In this document: positions 52,387 through 56,053 of the stretch, piece after piece | Position numbering within the stretch: the stretch's first letter is position 1 | How the letters are laid out: every line of letters starts with the position of its first letter | DNA from: an uncultured Succinatimonas sp. | Lineage (GTDB): Bacteria > Pseudomonadota > Gammaproteobacteria > Enterobacterales > Succinivibrionaceae | Assembly (NCBI RefSeq): GCF_905203285.1 | Contig: NZ_CAJKVK010000004.1 | Coordinates: 1 to 56,053, forward strand | Direction of reading: 5' to 3' | DNA length: 56,053 nt | The notes under the pieces: generated by a model | Told to the model about the DNA's origin: nothing | Database searches by the model: none | Seen by the model: the letters and a program-made list of their open reading frames with translations, nothing else | Program-made: the position numbers and the translations under genes

Positions 52387-53394
52387 ATGGTTAAATCGTT
52401 GAAAATATTAAAGGCAGGAACCGAACGCGTAGTTCTTGCCTTTTTCTTATGCGCTGGTTTATGTTCCTGTTCTGTGCTTTCTTCAAAAGAAACGCAAAAA
52501 GAGGAATCTCCTTTTTTAGGAGTATTCAGCGTTCCTAAAGAAGATATCGTGATCGTTGAGCCTTCAAAAGAAAATCGCGATCGCGACCAGCTTATCGTGA
52601 TTCAATTGTCGCAGATGCTTGAGTCTTCTCAGGTAAAGTCACCTTCGGCCCGCGCTGAAGTCTTTTATGATTTAGGAATTATTTACGATCGTTTGGGACT
52701 TGAAGCTTCAGCTCGCAGCATGTTTTTAAATTCTCTCTCCGAGCGCCCTGATTTTGCCCCTGCTTACAACATAATAGGCGTATATCTTGCGCAAAACGAG
52801 AATTTTCAGGATGCTTATGAGGCGTTTGATTCGGCTTTGGAGCTTGATCCTGACATTTTGTATCCGTTAATGAATAGAGCTATAGCTTTATATTATGCCG
52901 GACGCTATTCACTTGCCGTTCCTGACATGGAACGCTTTTGCGATGATGATTTAAACGATCCTTATCGTATGTTGTGGCTTTATCTTATAGAAAGTAAGAC
53001 TCTTTCCCACGGGGAAGCTCTTGCTCATTTAAAAGACCGTTATCAAAAAGCTACAGTTGAAGCTAAAAACGATAATTGGGCCTTTAATGTCGTTGATTAT
53101 TATTTAGGAAAGAAAAGCAAAAAAACTCTCATTGAGGAAATGAGCAGCAACGAAGTGCCTCTTGCGGAAAAGCAAAGCCGCTTGTGTGAAGGATATTTTT
53201 ATATCGGAAAGGAATTTGAACGATTGGGGCAGGATAAGCTTGCTTACGATTATTTTAAGCTTAGCATCGCTACTCAAATGTACGGTTATCTTGAATACCG
53301 CTACGCTTTTTCCGAAATTAAAAACCTGCGCAAGCAATATGACTTTTTAGAGTATTCGGAACCTTCCCAAGATAATGAAATAGACTCCGAATAA
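52387..53394 (+). CDS. nlpI: TPR lipoprotein NlpI-like
   Basis: A 335-residue lipoprotein. The signal segment ends in the lipobox LCSC with acylated C28. TPR repeats follow: AEVFYDLGIIYDRLGLEASARSMFLNSLSERPDFAPAYNIIGVYLAQNENFQDAYEAFDSALELDPD is the canonical pair, as in NlpI. Later helices (YFYIGKEFERLGQDKLAYDYFKLSIATQMYGYLEYRYA) also match NlpI. NlpI is an outer-membrane adaptor for endopeptidase turnover by Prc. It starts 10 bases after secF. Slightly longer than E. coli NlpI (294), with an acidic C-terminal tail. Confidence 0.85.
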   Translation: MVKSLKILKAGTERVVLAFFLCAGLCSCSVLSSKETQKEESPFLGVFSVPKEDIVIVEPSKENRDRDQLIVIQLSQMLESSQVKSPSARAEVFYDLGIIYDRLGLEASARSMFLNSLSERPDFAPAYNIIGVYLAQNENFQDAYEAFDSALELDPDILYPLMNRAIALYYAGRYSLAVPDMERFCDDDLNDPYRMLWLYLIESKTLSHGEALAHLKDRYQKATVEAKNDNWAFNVVDYYLGKKSKKTLIEEMSSNEVPLAEKQSRLCEGYFYIGKEFERLGQDKLAYDYFKLSIATQMYGYLEYRYAFSEIKNLRKQYDFLEYSEPSQDNEIDSE

Positions 53395-53458
53395 TTTAAA
53401 AAGTGTCGGTGCTGATCTACAAATTAAAGTAAGTCTTACAGTATATTAATCAAAAGCA

Positions 53459-53497
53459 CATGACTGCGATACCGCAAGTTTGCAGTCATTTTTTTTA
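53459..53497 (+). terminator. Terminator after nlpI
   Basis: ATGACTGC (53460-53467) pairs with GCAGTCAT (53482-53489), followed by eight T residues. It ends the yajC-secD-secF-nlpI unit. Confidence 0.9.
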
Positions 53498-53533
53498 AAT
53501 TAAAAAGCAGAAAAATTAACTGCTAAGGAAAAA

Positions 53534-54657
53534 ATGATGCAAGCTGATTTGCTGTTTAAAAATGCTGAAATTTTCGATCCGGATACTTTAGAAATAAAAC
53601 GCGGAGAATTGGCCGTAACCGGTACGGTCATCAGCGGTAAAGGAGAAAAGCTTGACTGTCAGGCTAAAAAGGAAATATCTTAAGTCCCGGCTTTATTGAA
53701 CATCATTGTCACGTCTTTCCCGTAAGCTCGGTTTTAGGTATAAGCCCCGATCTCTTTTTCTCTTTAGGCTGTACTGCCGTAGTTGATGCCGGCAGCGCCG
53801 GTTTTGCTAATTTCAAAGCCTTTGCCAATGCCGCAGCCTATAGCATGATGGATGTTTATGCTTATTTGAATGCAGCCTCTTACGGTCAGGTTATTTTGGA
53901 TTGCCCGGAAGATTTTAGAAGCGCGAAAATTCATGCTGATGCGATTAAGGAAGTTGTAAAGCAGTACCCCAATAGAATTCGCGGCATCAAGATGCGTTTT
54001 GATAAATCTTGTGCTCTTGATGAAGATAATAAATCACTGCAATTTTGTGCAAACCTTGCTCATTCCCTTAATTTGCCTTTATGCGTACATGTCACCAATC
54101 ACGGCAGTACTTTTGTCAAAATTTTAGATCCGCTTGAAAAAGGTGATGTTGTCTGCCATGTGTACCAGAATCTGGGAGAGACAATTCTTGACGATAGCGG
54201 TAAAGTTCGCAAAGAACTTATTGATGCCCGAAATCGCGGCGTGATTTTTGATGCTGCAGATGAATATGTCAATTTCTCTTTTGATGTTTTAAAGCCTGCT
54301 GTTGAACAAGGTTTTTACCCTGACATTATTGCGTCCGATTTAACTACTCTTTCGGCTTTTAATAACCATGTTTACGGCTTGCCTTTGCAGATATCAAAAT
54401 ACCTTGCTTTAGGAATGAGTTTGCCTAAAGTCTTAAATTGCGTAACTAAAGCTCCTGCTGAGGCTATAGGTCTATATGGGCAAATCGGATCGCTTAAGGT
54501 AGGTGCAAAAGCCGATCTCACAATCTGCAAGCTAGAAGATCATGACTTTACTTTTAAGTCATACGATCATGCTTTTGTTAAAGGTGAAAAGCTTATTAAA
54601 GTATTGGCTACTTTAAAGCACGGTGCATTGCGTTTTGCCTCGTTTGATTATTATTAG
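53534..54657 (+). pseudogene. Frameshifted amidohydrolase (dihydroorotase-like deacetylase family)
   Basis: The reading frame starts at ATG 53534 (AAGGAA upstream) with ADLLFKNAEIFDPDTLE and stops at 53681 after 49 codons. Moving to the neighbouring frame at the A5 run near 53666-53670 gives an uninterrupted continuation to 54657: LSPGFIEHHCHVFPV with the HxH metal ligands, RGIKMRFDKS with the probable carboxylated Lys, VHVTNH and CHVYQN with further His ligands, ASDLTTLS with the catalytic Asp, then GSLKVGAKADLTI. One missing A restores the frame (QAKKGNILSPGF). This fits the EF_0837/AHA_3915-type deacetylases. Either a real pseudogene or a homopolymer error; the remainder shows no other damage. 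Confidence 0.85.
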
Positions 54658-54697
54658 AAGAAATTACTTATAGTTACGTTTTGATTAAGTGATAATT

Positions 54698-54742
54698 TAG
54701 CATTACTTAATATGCGATTTAGCTATTAAGTAATGCTATTTT
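54698..54742 (+). terminator. Terminator after the amidohydrolase
   Basis: TAGCATTACTTAAT (54698-54711) pairs perfectly over 14 bases with ATTAAGTAATGCTA (54725-54738), then TTTT. It sits between this gene and the convergent SMR gene. Confidence 0.85.
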
Positions 54743-54760
54743 CATATTAGAAGTGCAATG

Positions 54761-55090
54761 TTAAGGTTGAGGGCATAGTTTAAGTCCCACAACACCGATA
54801 ACGCATAGACATATGAAGAATACTTGATACAAATTAATTTTTTCGTTAAACAGGAAAATTCCGGCAATAATGATCCCGACCGTACCGAGGGCGGTCCAAA
54901 CAGCATATGTAAGACCGGCGGGAAGATAGCGCATTATATGGGCAAGTAAGGCCATATTAATTAGACTAAAAATGATTGGAATTGCTATAAAAAAGCGATT
55001 GAATGAAAAATACGATAGAGCTTTTAAACTGCAGCCCCAAGAGATTTCTGTTAATACGGCGATGATAAGCAAGCCCCAGGCAAGTAGCAT
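54761..55090 (-). CDS. Small multidrug resistance (SMR) family exporter, SugE/Gdx-like
   Basis: A 109-residue protein with four membrane spans. The essential glutamate is E15 in AVLTEISWGCSLKAL, the arrangement (E..W..LK) seen in the SugE/Gdx branch that exports guanidinium. YLPAGLTYAVWTALGTVGIIIAGIFLFNEK is the second signature. EmrE-type members keep another context around Glu14, so Gdx is favoured, not proven. It has a near-consensus promoter and a hairpin-bearing leader. Gdx proteins work as antiparallel homodimers; no second SMR gene is adjacent. Confidence 0.85.
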   Translation of the reverse strand: MLLAWGLLIIAVLTEISWGCSLKALSYFSFNRFFIAIPIIFSLINMALLAHIMRYLPAGLTYAVWTALGTVGIIIAGIFLFNEKINLYQVFFICLCVIGVVGLKLCPQP

Positions 55091-55119
55091 AATACAATCC
55101 TTTAGGGCTCATATTAGTG

Positions 55120-55163
55120 AAGATTCAAAAGTTATGGAAACCCTTAGATAACCTTCAAATCTT
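55120..55163 (-). promoter_or_regulatory. Structured leader hairpin of the SMR gene
   Basis: In the minus-strand RNA, AAGATTTGAAGGTTAT and ATAACTTTTGAATCTT form 16 continuous pairs around a 12-base loop. Three are G-U pairs that would be A-C mismatches in a plus-strand RNA, so the fold suits only the leader of the SMR mRNA. The loop AGGG could pair with CCCT just before the AAAGGA ribosome binding site. Known guanidine riboswitch motifs (ACGR loops) were not seen. Confidence 0.5.
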
Positions 55164-55172
55164 TTTTTGCTG

Positions 55173-55200
55173 ATTATACTTGTTTTAACCGCTAAGTCAA
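55173..55200 (-). promoter_or_regulatory. Near-consensus sigma-70 promoter of the SMR gene
   Basis: On the minus strand TTGACT (55200-55195) is 16 bases from a perfect TATAAT (55178-55173). The start would be near 55166, giving a leader of about 75 bases that consists mostly of the hairpin at 55120-55163. Confidence 0.75.
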
Positions 55201-55248
55201 TCTATTTAAAGAATAATGTAAACTATTAAAAAGACTAAGGAGTATTTC

Positions 55249-56053
55249 ATGACTGATTTGACCAAACTGCCTTTAAGCATTACTTCATTTAGTCAGTTTG
55301 CTGCAAATTCGATGATCTACGTTGATAAAACGGATTTAGTGGCAAATCTTGCTCGTTTTAGAAATCCGTTTTTTTTATCCCGTCCGCGCAGATTTGGTAA
55401 ATCGACATTAGTAAGCACTTTTCATGAGCTATTCTCAAACGGTCTTGATAGGTTTCAAGGACTTAAAATTGTTACCGACAATTTATGGAATGATAAAACC
55501 TATAAAGTAATTCATCTTGATTTATCTAAAATCAAGGAACAAAGCGGTGACGTAACTTTTAATGAATCATTTTTGCAGCAGCTTGATGATGCTTTTAGTC
55601 ACAGCGGCTATGAAAATATATTAAATGAAAAGATAAAGACTCCTGCCAGATATTTGGATATAAGATTCAATCAAAAAGATATTACCAATCTGGTTTTGCT
55701 TATTGACGAGTATGATGCACCTTTAACCGCGCTGATGGGAGATAAAGAGGAATTTGAATCAAGAAGAAGGGTATTGTCCAACTTCTTCTCCACGATAAAA
55801 GCCTACTCAGGCAAATTTCGCTTTATTTTTATCACGGGAGTGACTCGTTATTCCAATACTTCTATCTTCTCTGCCTTTAATAATATTGAAGATATAAGTT
55901 TTAATCCTACTTATGGTGCTCTTGTCGGGTATACTCAGGAAGAGCTTGAGCATTATTTTAAAGATTATCTTGAAAACGCGGTAACGGAGCTTAATGATGA
56001 TTTAGGTGAAGATAAATATACCTATGATTCATTAATTGAAGCTCTAAAATTAA
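55249..56053 (+). CDS. AAA-ATPase-like protein (PF09820 type), 3' end outside the window
   Basis: The frame starts at ATG 55249 (TAAGGAG 8 bases upstream) and is open to the window edge: 268 residues seen. LPLSITSFSQFAANSMIYVDKTDLVANLAR, the Walker A RPRRFGKSTLVSTF, the Walker B LVLLIDEYDAPL and FIFITGVTRYSNTSIFSAFNNIEDIS are the family signature of AAA-ATPase-like proteins, which usually end in a PD-(D/E)XK nuclease-like domain (DUF1703). That part would lie beyond the window. Function is not established; these genes are often numerous in gut bacteria. No repeats like those before the DUF4143 gene are present upstream. Confidence 0.88.
   Translation, partial: MTDLTKLPLSITSFSQFAANSMIYVDKTDLVANLARFRNPFFLSRPRRFGKSTLVSTFHELFSNGLDRFQGLKIVTDNLWNDKTYKVIHLDLSKIKEQSGDVTFNESFLQQLDDAFSHSGYENILNEKIKTPARYLDIRFNQKDITNLVLLIDEYDAPLTALMGDKEEFESRRRVLSNFFSTIKAYSGKFRFIFITGVTRYSNTSIFSAFNNIEDISFNPTYGALVGYTQEELEHYFKDYLENAVTELNDDLGEDKYTYDSLIEALKL

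Noticed and set aside
53664..53683. Programmed -1 frameshifting to express the amidohydrolase
   Set aside because: The run has only five A residues (TAAAAAG), not the A-AAA-AAG slippery heptamer, and no downstream stimulatory structure was noticed.
55090..55200. Known guanidine-I or guanidine-II riboswitch
   Set aside because: No ACGR-type loops or the conserved guanidine-I core could be seen; only a single long hairpin is present.

Overview
The window looks like a mostly single-copy chromosomal stretch of a low-to-mid GC gammaproteobacterium. Gene orders typical of that class are kept: nnr-tsaE-amiB-mutL-miaA-hfq...hflX-hflK-hflC-purA, mltD/rnhA divergent from dnaQ, purM/DUF2066/hda/bepA/perM, and queA-tgt-yajC-secD-secF-nlpI. 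Other proteobacterial genes are the PbgA/YejM-type inner-membrane protein, CnoX and GmhA. A polyphosphate glucokinase-type ROK kinase, an FNR-like site and several AAA/PD-(D/E)XK-type ATPases suggest an anaerobic or facultative gut lineage. Succinivibrionaceae is my best guess, but this is inference from style and no marker gene was compared.

Layout. 1-6.1 kb: the tail of an unknown plus-strand gene, then a minus-strand run read as degenerate PTS EIICB-like membrane protein, prmA, BrxD-like ATPase, Lhr-like helicase. 6.2-12.1 kb: recJ, an RpiB-type isomerase, a DUF2786 protein, ppgK and nnr. 12.1-17.1 kb: tsaE-amiB-mutL-miaA. 17.1-18.05 kb: hfq alone in unusually long, hairpin-rich intergenic DNA. 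18.3-23.2 kb: a sugar locus interrupting the usual hfq-hflX link. It holds a 5'-truncated FGGY kinase and a frameshifted sugar-binding protein (both decayed, minus strand), facing intact rbsK, rbsD and an AraC-type regulator (plus strand). 23.4-28.5 kb: hflX-hflK-hflC-purA. 28.5-31 kb: an aldo/keto reductase and a DUF4143-type ATPase preceded by four 20-bp direct repeats spaced by three helical turns. 31-36 kb: mltD and rnhA divergent from dnaQ-gmhA, a SMI1/KNR4 protein, purM. 36.3-41 kb: DUF2066, hda, bepA, perM. 41-46.6 kb: an exported esterase, cnoX, the PbgA-like protein and a stand-alone metalloprotease-like/VWA protein. 46.6-53.4 kb: queA-tgt-yajC-secD-secF-nlpI. 53.5-56 kb: a frameshifted amidohydrolase, an SMR exporter with a structured leader, and an AAA-ATPase running off the window end.

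How it fits together. Most genes are housekeeping: tRNA modification (tsaE, miaA, queA, tgt), DNA repair and replication (recJ, mutL, rnhA, dnaQ, hda), envelope biogenesis (amiB, mltD, bepA, secDF-yajC, nlpI, PbgA-like, gmhA) and purine synthesis (purA, purM). The accessory signals worth attention are the BrxD-like/helicase pair joined to prmA and a catalytically degenerate PTS protein; the iteron-like array; the structured SMR leader; the stand-alone VWA protein; and the decaying sugar locus. No tRNA, rRNA, CRISPR array, insertion sequence or prophage was recognised. All family assignments come from reading motifs by eye; no database search was run.
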